A stretch of DNA of 64,000 nt from NCBI GenBank assembly GCA_016718345.1, contig JADKDN010000002.1, positions 186,001-250,000 of the forward strand, read 5' to 3'. Below the pieces are notes generated by a model. It did no database searches. It was not told the DNA's origin and saw only the letters and a list, made by a program, of their open reading frames with translations. The position numbers and the translations under genes were made by a program. The first letter of the stretch is position 1. The number at the start of each line of letters is the position of its first letter. Below, piece after piece: positions 45,911 through 54,491 of this stretch. The DNA comes from Flavobacterium sp. (GTDB taxonomy: Bacteria; Bacteroidota; Bacteroidia; Flavobacteriales; Flavobacteriaceae).

Positions 45911-48007
45911 TTAATAATTAAATTTAATTCTATTGTCTTCAATTTCAGCTTCATCTTTCAGAGCAGGAATCACACGACCAGAATAACCAGAAACTTGTGA
46001 TTTTACTTTTGCTATATAATCCGCATGACTTTTTAATACAGGAGCTTTAGTGACCACTTTTGTTTGCACCACATACACTCCTGAATTACCTTCAATTGGT
46101 GCAGAAATTTTATTAATTCCAGTTGCAAATGCCGTTCCTACTACTTTTTTCTCTTGTCCAACGTTTGGTAAATTAGCATTCTCTAAGGTAATATCTAAAG
46201 CCTGTTGTACTGCTGAACCAGATGCTTTGGCAACAGCATCCAATGAATTTCCTTTCATTTTTGCTTTCAATATCTCAGCTTTTTTCTTATTCTTAAGGAT
46301 TGGCTCTATTCCTGGTCTTGCATCTTCAACAGGAGTTAATCCTTCTTCGTTTACCTTTTTAAGTTTAGCAATGATGTTTCCAACATTAGCAATTTCAAAA
46401 CGTTTTACCTCTCCAACTTTAGTACCGCTTTCAAAAGCCCATCTCACGATTTGTCTTTGATTCCCAACGCTACCAAAATTTTCATCCATTGCCTTCGCTT
46501 TCACAGGAGGATTAACTGTTAATTTGGCTTCTTTAGCTACTTTTTCAAAATCTTTTTCATTAGCATCCATTTCAAATTTTACCGCTTTTTGATACGTTTT
46601 ATCCGAAGTTGCATCAGATGGTTCAATTTTTTGAGCAATTGTAGCTAAACGTACCGCGTCTTGCTTATCAGTAATGTTGATGATATGAAAACCAAAATCA
46701 GTTTCTACCAAACCTATTTTTCCTACCGGATTATTAAAAACAAAATCGTTGAATGGTTTTACCATTTGTCCTTGAGAGAAATAACCCAAATCACCCCCTT
46801 GTTGAGCTGAAGAATCATCAGAATTAGTTAATGCCAACATTAAAAAACTTGATGGATTAGCCAACACTTGAGCTAATAACGATTCCGCTTTAGCTTTAGC
46901 TTGCTCTTTAGTTCTTTTCTCTTTTTTATTTGGAACTTGAGTCCCTTCATAACTAATCAATATATGACTCGCTTTAGCATTTACTCCTGCCTTTCTTCCT
47001 AAAGATTTACTCAAACAGTAATAAGGTCCTCTCATGTACGGTCCATAAATTTGTCCTTGTGGCAAGTTGAATAATTGCTCAGCGTGTTCAGCAGGTAAAT
47101 CTTTTTTAGCTACATATGTTGAATCATACGGAATATCCGAATTTTCATTTACAAACTCTGCATCATTTGTTGTTTCTCTAAATCCAGGCAAAGTATCGTT
47201 CTGTGCAGTAGCTTGATTATAAACTACTCTTCCTGTTAACAATGAGTTTACAGTGGTTTTAACTTCATTTTCGTCTTCTGGAGAAGCCTTATCTTCTATT
47301 AACACATACTCTATTTCGCGAGTTTCATCTGCTTTATATTTTTTCTCATTTTTCTTCATGAAATCAACAATCTCAGCATCAGTAACTTTTACGTCACTAT
47401 CTTTTACAGTTGAAAACAAAGCTGCAACATAATCAAATGTTACTTTATTAGCTTCCATTTCATATTTTAGTTTTCCTTCTGTTTCAGTAGTGTACACACC
47501 TGCTTTTACTAAGGTATTGTATATCTGATATTTTGCATTAATATCCGCATCTTTCTCTCTATCTTTTAGATATTGAGCTTGTTCTGGATTTGATTTAAAA
47601 TATTCTTTGAATTTTGCTAAATCAAAAACACCTTTAGTTTGAAACATTGGATTTTGACCAATATTTTGATCATTTTTAAAAACTTCCAATATATGTTTTT
47701 CGCTAGCAATCAATCCTAATTTATCGAACTCAGCAGTAAGCAAAGCAATAGAAACTTCTTGATCCCAAACTCTATTTACAGCTTGTGTTGGAGTCATTCC
47801 TTGTTGACCGCTTTTTTCTAGGTTGCTCACTTTAATTCTAAAATCTTCAAATGGTATGTCTTTACCATTAACACTTCCAACATCTTTTGGTGAAGATTTA
47901 AATCCTCCATTGTTGAATAAATCGCCAATGATGAATGCTAATAAACAAAAACCAATAACTAGTATTAGAAGTAAAGAGCGTTGTCTAATTTTTTGTAAAA
48001 CTGCCAT
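45911..48007 (-). CDS. PpiD/SurA-type peptidylprolyl isomerase
   Basis: Periplasmic folding factor anchored in the inner membrane. It is 698 residues. The short cytoplasmic start MAVLQKIRQRS precedes one helix (about 12-30), then a SurA-N-like domain (about 40-240). A parvulin rotamase domain follows (about 340-445; KASHILISYEGTQ, SQQGGDLGYFSQGQMVKPFNDFVF, TDFGFHIINITDK), then a second parvulin-like or chaperone region. Probably helps outer-membrane proteins such as those encoded upstream in the same operon. Last gene of the coaX-to-ppiD series. Confidence 0.92.
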   Translation of the reverse strand: MAVLQKIRQRSLLLILVIGFCLLAFIIGDLFNNGGFKSSPKDVGSVNGKDIPFEDFRIKVSNLEKSGQQGMTPTQAVNRVWDQEVSIALLTAEFDKLGLIASEKHILEVFKNDQNIGQNPMFQTKGVFDLAKFKEYFKSNPEQAQYLKDREKDADINAKYQIYNTLVKAGVYTTETEGKLKYEMEANKVTFDYVAALFSTVKDSDVKVTDAEIVDFMKKNEKKYKADETREIEYVLIEDKASPEDENEVKTTVNSLLTGRVVYNQATAQNDTLPGFRETTNDAEFVNENSDIPYDSTYVAKKDLPAEHAEQLFNLPQGQIYGPYMRGPYYCLSKSLGRKAGVNAKASHILISYEGTQVPNKKEKRTKEQAKAKAESLLAQVLANPSSFLMLALTNSDDSSAQQGGDLGYFSQGQMVKPFNDFVFNNPVGKIGLVETDFGFHIINITDKQDAVRLATIAQKIEPSDATSDKTYQKAVKFEMDANEKDFEKVAKEAKLTVNPPVKAKAMDENFGSVGNQRQIVRWAFESGTKVGEVKRFEIANVGNIIAKLKKVNEEGLTPVEDARPGIEPILKNKKKAEILKAKMKGNSLDAVAKASGSAVQQALDITLENANLPNVGQEKKVVGTAFATGINKISAPIEGNSGVYVVQTKVVTKAPVLKSHADYIAKVKSQVSGYSGRVIPALKDEAEIEDNRIKFNY

Positions 48008-48115
48008 TTTAAATATTGTTAATTTTTAATTCAGTTTGCGAAAATACAATTATCTATTTAATAACCATAGATGTAAACTTATAATTTGCAAGATTTTTTA
48101 TTTTCTTTTAGAATT

Positions 48116-49205
48116 TTATTCTGTCAAAGACATTTTTACCAATTCTATCTTCTTGTTTGTTGCTTCTTCGATGGTGAAATTGAACTTTTCGATGGTAATT
48201 TGCTCTCCTTTTTGCGGAATTTCTTTAGTGTAATCAACAATAAAACCTCCAAGAGTTCCATAGGAATCACTCTCTGGAATATTGAGTTTATAAGTTTGAT
48301 TTAAATATTCCACATCCAATCGAGTTGAAAACAAATAAACGCCTTCTTCAACCACTTGTTCTATCAATTCTTCTTCCTCATCGTGCTCATCTTCAATTTC
48401 TCCAAAAAGCTCTTCTACAATATCTTCCACCGTTATAATTCCCGAAGTTCCTCCGTATTCGTCTAAAACAACGGCAACACTTTTTCGCTTCTTGGTAAGT
48501 AAATCCAAAGCATCCTTGATAAAAATAGTTTCAGGTACAAATTCAACTGGAATTAAAACCGACTTTATACTTCTGGGTTTTTTAAACAATTCAAACGAAT
48601 GCACATAACCAATAATGTCGTCTAAGGAATTTTGGCTTACCAGAATTTTTGAATAGCCCGTGTCGATAAACATTTGTTTGAGTTCCGCTACAGAATCATA
48701 AATATCAACTGCGGCGAGTTCCGTTCTGGGCGTCATAATATCTCTAGCTTTTACTCCTGAAAATTGCAAGGCATTCTGAAAAATTTGAATTTCTAGTAAA
48801 AAAGTAAGCCGGAACCGCAAAAAACTTAATAAACCCATTAGCATAAATCTGAAAAAACACCTTTGGCAAAAACTCGGCTGTTATCAAGACAATAAAAGTT
48901 GAGATAACTGTTTGCAACAATAAATTAGATAAATCAGAAAAATGATAGGACAAAGTGGCAATCCAACTCATCAGCAAATCTCCCATAAAAAAACCATATA
49001 CCACTAGTGCAATATTGTTTCCAATGAGCATGGCTGCTATGAATTTGGAAGGTTTTTCGGTAAGTTTTGTTAGGGTTTGAGAGAGAAAATTATTTTGTTT
49101 TTTTTCTATTTCAAGATAAATTTTATTGGAAGAAATGAAGGCAATCTCCATACCAGAGAAAAAAGCACAAAAAAGTAAACACAGCAGTATGATACTAATT
49201 TCCAT
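48116..49205 (-). pseudogene. CorC/TlyC (CNNM-type) transporter-like protein with internal deletion and frameshift
   Basis: ATG 49205 starts a DUF21 membrane domain (MEISIILLCLLFCAFFSGMEIAF type; three to four helices), intact to FAVPAYFF. At about 48800-48805 the frame changes and the sequence jumps directly to EIQIFQNALQFSGVKARDIMTPRTEL. CBS domains (GYSKILVSQNSLDDIIGYV; VLDEYGGTSGIITVEDIVEELFGEI) and the CorC-HlyC domain (GTLGGFIVDY) follow to 48116. Relatives are about 420-430 residues; here about 363 codons remain. By comparison some 55-60 residues between the membrane domain and the CBS pair are missing. Relatives transport or sense Mg2+/Co2+; function here is doubtful. Confidence 0.78.
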
Positions 49206-49208
49206 GTT

Positions 49209-49403
49209 TTACATGTTCTTATTCTTATCGTTTTCAAACTTTTTGGCGAACTTTCTTCTAAAGAAGAACATAAATATTGCCAATGCAGCGATACCAAAAC
49301 TCAACCAAGGGGTTTCCTCTGTATTTATTTTTGTAAACCCTTCATAAATAAAAAAAAGTCCAAAAACCAGATAAATGTATTGTGTGTATTTTAAGTAATT
49401 CAT
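49209..49403 (-). CDS. small two-helix membrane protein, function unknown
   Basis: 64 residues with helices at about 8-22 and 32-47 and a basic tail (RRKFAKKFENDKNKN). It sits in the minus-strand operon between lptC (17 bases upstream) and the CorC-like gene (3 bases downstream), which supports it as a real gene. No motif recognised. Confidence 0.72.
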   Translation of the reverse strand: MNYLKYTQYIYLVFGLFFIYEGFTKINTEETPWLSFGIAALAIFMFFFRRKFAKKFENDKNKNM

Positions 49404-49420
49404 TGTCTTGTTTTAAATAG

Positions 49421-49978
49421 TTATTCGGATTGATCGATTTCCCCTTTTATTCTTTGAGAATTTACAATTTTAAAATCCTTACTAAAATCGATTCCTTCTC
49501 CGTAAGAAACCCCTTTAGGGTCTGTAAATTTAAACTTTTTTTCAGTAAAAAACCATTCGTTCTTTTGATCAAAATACAACTGCTCGGTCTCTAAAAGCTG
49601 TCCCGTTTCAGTGGTTATTCTAACATTACCTTGCAAATCGATAAGGTCAGTCCCTTTGAAAGAAATGGCATAATTTGATTTTACGAATGTCTTTTTGTCT
49701 TTTTTATCATACAAAGTAACGTCAATCCCTTTTGGAAATTCAGTGAAAGGAAAGGTAACATTAGAATAATCAAGCATTTTAGGACTAATGAGAATGGATT
49801 TTATTCTGCCCGAATCGGTGTATTTCAAATTAAAATTTTCAGCTTCCCCGCTTGGTACAAACTCTGAATAATTGATTTTCTGCACCTCTTTGAAATTGCT
49901 TTCACAGGCAAAAAAAGCATTTAAAACGACCGCCAGAAACAAAAAAGAAACTAGCTTATAATTCTTGGGTTTCATCAT
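49421..49978 (-). CDS. lptC: LPS export protein LptC
   Basis: Component of the LptB2FGC exporter and periplasmic bridge that carries LPS outward. It is 185 residues. The N-terminal signal ends in a lipobox-like NAFFAC (about residue 25), so it may be lipid-anchored, unlike the membrane-helix anchor of E. coli LptC. The mature part has the beta-jellyroll pattern (IDVTLYDKKDKKTFVKSNYA; LIDLQGNVRITTETGQLLET; FFTEKKFKFTDPKG). Between the FadL-like gene and a small membrane protein in one operon. Confidence 0.88.
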   Translation of the reverse strand: MMKPKNYKLVSFLFLAVVLNAFFACESNFKEVQKINYSEFVPSGEAENFNLKYTDSGRIKSILISPKMLDYSNVTFPFTEFPKGIDVTLYDKKDKKTFVKSNYAISFKGTDLIDLQGNVRITTETGQLLETEQLYFDQKNEWFFTEKKFKFTDPKGVSYGEGIDFSKDFKIVNSQRIKGEIDQSE

Positions 49979-50019
49979 ACATTCGTTTTAAGCACTACCT
50001 GCAACTATAGTTAGAACAA

Positions 50020-51272
50020 TTAATCGTATTTTCTTGGAGTAAACCATTTGTCATTCAAGGACAAACTCATGGTGATGTTGAAATAATTTTCTTGAATCAA
50101 ATTGGCTCTTGCTGTTCCTCGTCTGCCTAGCTCAAACCCTAAATTAAGATTGGAAAAAGTTCCACCAACAGGCAATCCTAATCCTCCCGTGAGCGCGTAG
50201 TCATTAATCGAGAACGTATTCACCACTAAACCCGTATTCTCATATCTAAAACCTCCCCTATAGGTGATTTTCTTGAAATAATTATCAAAAGAATTGTAGT
50301 TTGGTATGTAATAACCTCCTAGAGTATACTTAGTTCCATTCTCATAGCTTACATTGGTAACATCACTGATTCTGTTACTAAAGGTGTTACTTGCTTTAAA
50401 GGTAACTTCTGTTCCTATGATCCATTTTTTACTCTCTCCTACTCCAGCCCCTATAGAAAAGGTGCTGGGCATTTGTATAACCGTTTTTGAATTAATTACA
50501 TCCAAATAATCCTGAGGTATGGGTGTTAAATCACCGACGTATCTCACTGTAAAAACAGTTCTCTCATTTGAGGAATTTAAATCGCTTTGAGGACTGTAGG
50601 TGATACCACTATACAAATCCAATTTTTTGGTAATTTTGGCATTATACATCGCTCCAATTTTAATATCTAGACCAGACATAGTGGACACATTCGACTCCTG
50701 AGACCCATTTTGTGATACGCCAATATATTTTATGCTTTCTGTTTCAATTCTTCCAAAATTATACGCCATTTCAGCTCCTACACTAAACTTTGAAAACTTG
50801 TATCCAAAACCAAGAAAAGCTTTATTCAACCCCCCAGTTCCTGAATAGCGATTAAGGGAATCGATAATAACACCATCGTCGTATTGATTTTTAATCTTGT
50901 ACCCAACACTTGAATACGGAATTAACCCAAAGGCGAATCCCATTTTTTTCAAAGGAAAAGCTACTGCTAGGTAATCTAATGTTATTCTTTTGCATTTTCA
51001 CTTTCAGTATTCGACTTAAATTTTGTAGCATTATAGCTTCCTCCAATAGTAAAAGTCGTTAACTTCAACCCTGAATAGGAGGCTGGATTTTTAAGATTAA
51101 TGTGAATACTATCGGGAACAATCGAAAGTCCTCCCATGGCGTTCATATCATGCGTTCCTTTAAATCGAACATCGCCTATACCAAAGAAAGAATAAGGTGA
51201 AGCAGAACCTTGCTGAGCAAAGGATACAAAGGAAATAAGGAAAAACAGAACTACTAAAAATTTTCTAATCAT
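50020..51272 (-). CDS. FadL/OmpP1-like outer-membrane protein, frameshifted
   Basis: Exported barrel protein of about 417 residues when joined. The signal peptide MIRKFLVVLFFLISFVSFAQ is followed by SASPYSFFGIGDVRFKGTHDM and AMGGLSIVPDSIHINLKNPASY, the N-terminal pattern of FadL-like Bacteroidetes proteins. At TTTT 50988-50991 one base seems lost: ...SENAK continues ITLDYLAVAFPLKKMGFAFG. The remainder is alternating barrel strands. Starts inside the last 8 bases of coaX. Possible transport of hydrophobic compounds is inferred only. Confidence 0.83.
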
Positions 51273-52026
51273 TTTTGATTTTGTATTGATAGGTTTGATT
51301 TAAACTTTCGAGAAGAAAATTTGAATTGGCAAATATGGTATTTTTTAATCGTTTAGCCAAAAATTCTGTATCGCCACCCGTTAAAATTATGATAAAGTTT
51401 GAAAATTTTGCACTATACATATTAATAAATCCATCTATTTCATTCACGATTCCGTTAACTACTCCAGAATGAATGGACTCTTGAGTGCTAGAGCCAATGA
51501 GATTCACTTGGGCTTGCTTATGTTCATCAACTGTAAAGTTCTCGACAGATAGCAGGGGCAAATTGGCGGTATATTCATGCAAGGATTCATAGCGCAAACG
51601 AATACCCGGAGAAATGGCTCCACCATGATACACGTCCTTGGCATCAATAAAATCATAGGTAATACAAGTACCCGCATCAATAACCAACCTGTTTTGGTTG
51701 GGAAACTGTAGTACCGCTCCCGCAGCAAGAACCATTCTGTCAATGCCTAGTGTATGCGGTGTGGCGTAGTGATTTTGAAAAGGAAACAGGCTTTCATGCG
51801 AAACAAAGTGAATTTTTACGGTTGTATCCCAAACTAAAAAATCCTTTCGACCTATTTCTCCTACGGAAGCCACAATCAAATCGGTAATGGCGGTATGATT
51901 TTTTAAAATACTTTGTACCTTTTCTTGCAAGGTCTCTTTCGAAAAAACTACTACCTCCAAAAGGGTATTCTCCTCAAAGACAGCGGCTTTAATTCGGGTA
52001 TTGCCAATATCAATTGCTAAAAGCAT
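51265..52026 (-). CDS. coaX: type III pantothenate kinase CoaX
   Basis: First step of CoA synthesis by the ASKHA-fold kinase. I take ATG 52026 (MLLAIDIGNTRIKAAVF), with 52035 three codons earlier also possible; an in-frame ATG at 52098 would read through the upstream region and add 24 atypical residues. Motifs are DIGNTRIK (phosphate 1), HTLGIDRMVLAAGAV, LVIDAGTCITYDFID (phosphate 2) and ISPGIRLRYESL. Length about 253 residues is normal. First gene of the operon leading to lptC and ppiD. Confidence 0.94.
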   Translation of the reverse strand: MLLAIDIGNTRIKAAVFEENTLLEVVVFSKETLQEKVQSILKNHTAITDLIVASVGEIGRKDFLVWDTTVKIHFVSHESLFPFQNHYATPHTLGIDRMVLAAGAVLQFPNQNRLVIDAGTCITYDFIDAKDVYHGGAISPGIRLRYESLHEYTANLPLLSVENFTVDEHKQAQVNLIGSSTQESIHSGVVNGIVNEIDGFINMYSAKFSNFIIILTGGDTEFLAKRLKNTIFANSNFLLESLNQTYQYKIKND

Positions 52027-52100
52027 TCTCTTCATTTTAGAATGCGAAGTTACGAATTGATTTTTTTTAATATTTGTTTTGTATAAATTAAAAATCATTC

Positions 52101-52108
52101 TATATTTG
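52101..52108 (+). promoter_or_regulatory. -7 promoter box upstream of tRNA-Phe
   Basis: TATATTTG matches TAnnTTTG, 19 bases before the mature 5' end at 52127. A TTTG at 52073-52076 could be the -33 element, with a spacer of 24, slightly long. Confidence 0.6.
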
Positions 52109-52126
52109 CAACCGCTTAAAGCAAGA

Positions 52127-52199
52127 GGTACCTTAGCTCAGATGGTAGAGCAATGGACTGAAAATCCATGTGTCCCTGGTTCGATCCTGAGTGCAAAAA
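52127..52199 (+). tRNA. tRNA-Phe (anticodon GAA), 3' end aberrant
   Basis: The 5' acceptor strand is GGTACCT (52127-52133), the D-arm GCTC/GAGC, the anticodon stem ATGGA/TCCAT with loop CTGAAAA, so anticodon GAA at 52160-52162, the variable loop GTGTC, the T-stem CCTGG and the loop TTCGATC. The 3' T-stem strand reads CTGAG (one mismatch, two wobbles) and no AGGTACC follows to pair with the acceptor; instead the sequence runs GTGCAAAAAA into a terminator. The end coordinate is positional, not seen as a closed stem. The 5' two thirds are unmistakable. Confidence 0.85.
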
Positions 52200-52226
52200 A
52201 CCCGAATAGTTTCTATTCGGGTTTTT
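52196..52226 (+). terminator. intrinsic terminator after tRNA-Phe
   Basis: Perfect 14-bp stem AAAAACCCGAATAG (52196-52209) and CTATTCGGGTTTTT (52213-52226) with a TTT loop. It could also end queG transcription from the other side. The rest of the gap up to 52368 is AT-rich and empty. Confidence 0.88.
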
Positions 52227-52368
52227 GTTTTTAGCTTTAATTCATTTTTTTTCTCAAACCTCATCAAGAGGTTGAATCTTGTATTAATTTAATATCAAAT
52301 TTTCTTTTGTAATGGTTTTATATATTTAATAAAAATCACCCCTTGAATAATTAAGTTACCTTAAATCA

Positions 52369-53292
52369 TTATCTTAAAAAATCAATATTCCGTTTCAAAC
52401 CATCCAATTTTGTTCGCTTTACTGCAGAATTTTTAAATACTTTTTTGAATGTTTCTTCTGTAATTTCCTCCCAATCTTTTTTGGTCATGGATAGCAAATC
52501 AGGATGGGGATTAAAAAGAGGTTCATTATGAGGTTTTGAGAATTTATTCCATGGACAAACATCTTGACAAACATCACAACCAAAAGCCCAATCATTGAAT
52601 TTTCCTTTCATTTCACTCGGAATATTTTCCTTAAGTTCAATGGTGAAATAGGAGATGCACTTACTCCCATCTACAACATAAGGCGCGACAATGGCTTCAG
52701 TTGGACAGGAATCAATACAAGCTGTACAAGTGCCGCAATGGTCGGTTGTTGCGTGGTCGTATTCTAAATCTAAATCAATAATGAGTTCTGCAATAAAATA
52801 AAATGAGCCTACTGATTTTGTTATTAGGTTACTATTCTTCCCTATCCAACCCAATCCTGATTTAGCTGCCCAAGCTTTGTCTAAAACCGGTGCTGAATCA
52901 ACAAAAGCCCTGCCGGAAACTTCTCCTATATTCTCTTGAATGGAATGGAGTAATTGATTCAATTTCTCTTTTATAACAAAATGATAATCCTGACCATAAG
53001 CATATTTGGATAGTTTATAGCTTTCCTCATTCTGAAGTTCAGATGGATAATAATTCAATATCAAAGAAATAACGCTTTTAGCATCTTCGACCAACAAGTT
53101 TGGATTTAGTCGCTTGTCAAAATGATTTTCCATATACGACATTTGACCATGATGATTTTGGTTCAACCATCTTTCTAAACGAGGGGCTTCTTCTTCCAAA
53201 AAACCAGATTTGGATATACCACAAGACAAAAAACCGAGGCGTAATGCTTCGGATTTGATGAATTGAGAATATTTTTCTTTCTTTTTAAACAA
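52369..53292 (-). CDS. queG: epoxyqueuosine reductase QueG
   Basis: Cobalamin- and Fe-S-dependent enzyme of the last queuosine step in tRNA anticodons. It is 307 residues, without the HEAT-repeat extension seen in longer homologues. The N-terminal cobalamin-binding region includes GRAFVDSAPVLDKAWAAKSGLGWIGKN. Two 4Fe-4S clusters come from CGTCTACIDSCPTEAI and CDVCQDVCPWN with Cys in SKCISYF. Preceded on the minus strand by ruvB, with a long hairpin between them. Confidence 0.95.
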   Translation of the reverse strand: MFKKKEKYSQFIKSEALRLGFLSCGISKSGFLEEEAPRLERWLNQNHHGQMSYMENHFDKRLNPNLLVEDAKSVISLILNYYPSELQNEESYKLSKYAYGQDYHFVIKEKLNQLLHSIQENIGEVSGRAFVDSAPVLDKAWAAKSGLGWIGKNSNLITKSVGSFYFIAELIIDLDLEYDHATTDHCGTCTACIDSCPTEAIVAPYVVDGSKCISYFTIELKENIPSEMKGKFNDWAFGCDVCQDVCPWNKFSKPHNEPLFNPHPDLLSMTKKDWEEITEETFKKVFKNSAVKRTKLDGLKRNIDFLR

Positions 53293-53310
53293 TTCCGTTT
53301 TAACTAAATT

Positions 53311-53380
53311 TAAACCATTAAGATATTGAAGGAAATTAAGTTTGGTATTTCTTATTGAAACTTAATTTCTTAATGGTTTA
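53311..53380. repeat. 70-base palindromic element between ruvB and queG
   Basis: Outer arms TAAACCATTAAGA (53311-53323) and TCTTAATGGTTTA (53368-53380) are perfect 13-base reverse complements. Inner arms GAAATTAAGTTT (53332-53343) and AAACTTAATTTC (53358-53369) pair over 12 bases, overlapping the outer right arm by two. AT-rich, without a T run long enough for a normal terminator. Confidence 0.7.
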
Positions 53381-53385
53381 TAAAA

Positions 53386-54411
53386 TTAGAAAAGTCCCCC
53401 TGAACGTTCGTTTTCACTTTTTCCCAAATGTTTATATGCCTTTTCGGTAACCTCTCGTCCTCTTGGGGTTCGCATAATAAATCCTTCTTGAATGAGAAAA
53501 GGTTCATACACTTCTTCAATGGTTTCGCTACTCTCTGAGACAGCTGTCGCCAATGTTGATAAACCAACAGGTCCTCCTTTAAATTTATCGATGATGGTAG
53601 ATAAAATTTTATTATCCATTTCATCCAAACCATGTGCGTCAACATTCAATGCTTTGAGAGAATAGCGGGCAATCTCTATATCTATTTTACCATTTCCTTT
53701 AATCTGAGCAAAATCACGAACACGACGCAATAAAGCATTTGCAATACGTGGTGTCCCTCTACTTCTGCCTGCAATTTCTATAGCCGCTTCCATTGTGATA
53801 GGCATTTTTATAATAGCTGCGCTACGTTGTACAATAGTGGTCAACAATTCGGTAGTATAATATTGTAACCGGCTTTGTATTCCAAATCGAGCGCGCATAG
53901 GTGCAGTCAGCAATCCCGAACGAGTTGTTGCACCAACTAAGGTGAATGGATTGAGATTAATTTGTACAGTTCTAGCATTAGGTCCAGATTCAATCATAAT
54001 ATCAATCTTGAAGTCTTCCATCGCTGAATACAAATATTCTTCAACTACGGGGCTTAAACGATGAATTTCATCAATAAAAAGCACATCACGTTCTTCAAGA
54101 TTAGTTAATAATCCTGCCAAATCTCCAGGTTTGTCTAGAACAGGCCCAGAAGTAATTTTTATACCTACGCCTAATTCATTGGCAAGAATGTTGGCCAGTG
54201 TTGTTTTACCTAATCCTGGTGGGCCATGAAACAAAGCGTGATCTAAAGCATCATTCCTAAGATTTGCTGCTTCAACAAAAACTTTTAAATTTTCTAATAT
54301 CTGATCTTGACCAGAAAAATCATCAAAACTGAGAGGTCTTAATTTTTTTTCGAGGTCTAATTCCTCTGAATTATAATTGCTATTAGTGGGGTCTAAATTC
54401 TCATTCATCAT
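53386..54411 (-). CDS. ruvB: Holliday junction branch-migration helicase RuvB
   Basis: AAA+ motor that drives branch migration with RuvA. It is 341 residues. Walker A is GPPGLGKTTLA, Walker B is LFIDEIHRL, sensor 1 is LVGATTRSG, the arginine finger is near TAPMRARFG, and the C-terminal winged helix is GFIMRTPRGREVTEKAYKHL. Start MMNENLDPTNS at 54411; the next codon (54408) is also ATG. A TATATTTG box sits only 2 bases upstream. Confidence 0.97.
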   Translation of the reverse strand: MMNENLDPTNSNYNSEELDLEKKLRPLSFDDFSGQDQILENLKVFVEAANLRNDALDHALFHGPPGLGKTTLANILANELGVGIKITSGPVLDKPGDLAGLLTNLEERDVLFIDEIHRLSPVVEEYLYSAMEDFKIDIMIESGPNARTVQINLNPFTLVGATTRSGLLTAPMRARFGIQSRLQYYTTELLTTIVQRSAAIIKMPITMEAAIEIAGRSRGTPRIANALLRRVRDFAQIKGNGKIDIEIARYSLKALNVDAHGLDEMDNKILSTIIDKFKGGPVGLSTLATAVSESSETIEEVYEPFLIQEGFIMRTPRGREVTEKAYKHLGKSENERSGGLF

Positions 54412-54412
54412 A

Positions 54413-54420
54413 CAAATATA
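54413..54420 (-). promoter_or_regulatory. -7 promoter box directly upstream of ruvB
   Basis: Minus-strand TATATTTG, an exact TAnnTTTG match, ends two bases before the ruvB ATG (54411). A normal start distance of 5-7 bases would place transcription at about 54406-54408, at the second ATG, so the mRNA could be leaderless. Confidence 0.45.
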
Positions 54421-54439
54421 ACTAATTTGTTTTCTGAAA

Positions 54440-54471
54440 ATAAAAATGCCTCTCGTTTAAGAGAGGCATTT
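54440..54471 (-). terminator. intrinsic terminator after the coxA gene
   Basis: Perfect 11-bp stem AAATGCCTCTC (54444-54454) and GAGAGGCATTT (54461-54471) with loop GTTTAA; on the minus strand it is followed by T-rich sequence. It separates the respiratory operon from ruvB. Confidence 0.85.
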
Positions 54472-54491
54472 AAAATAAAATATCTTAAAAT

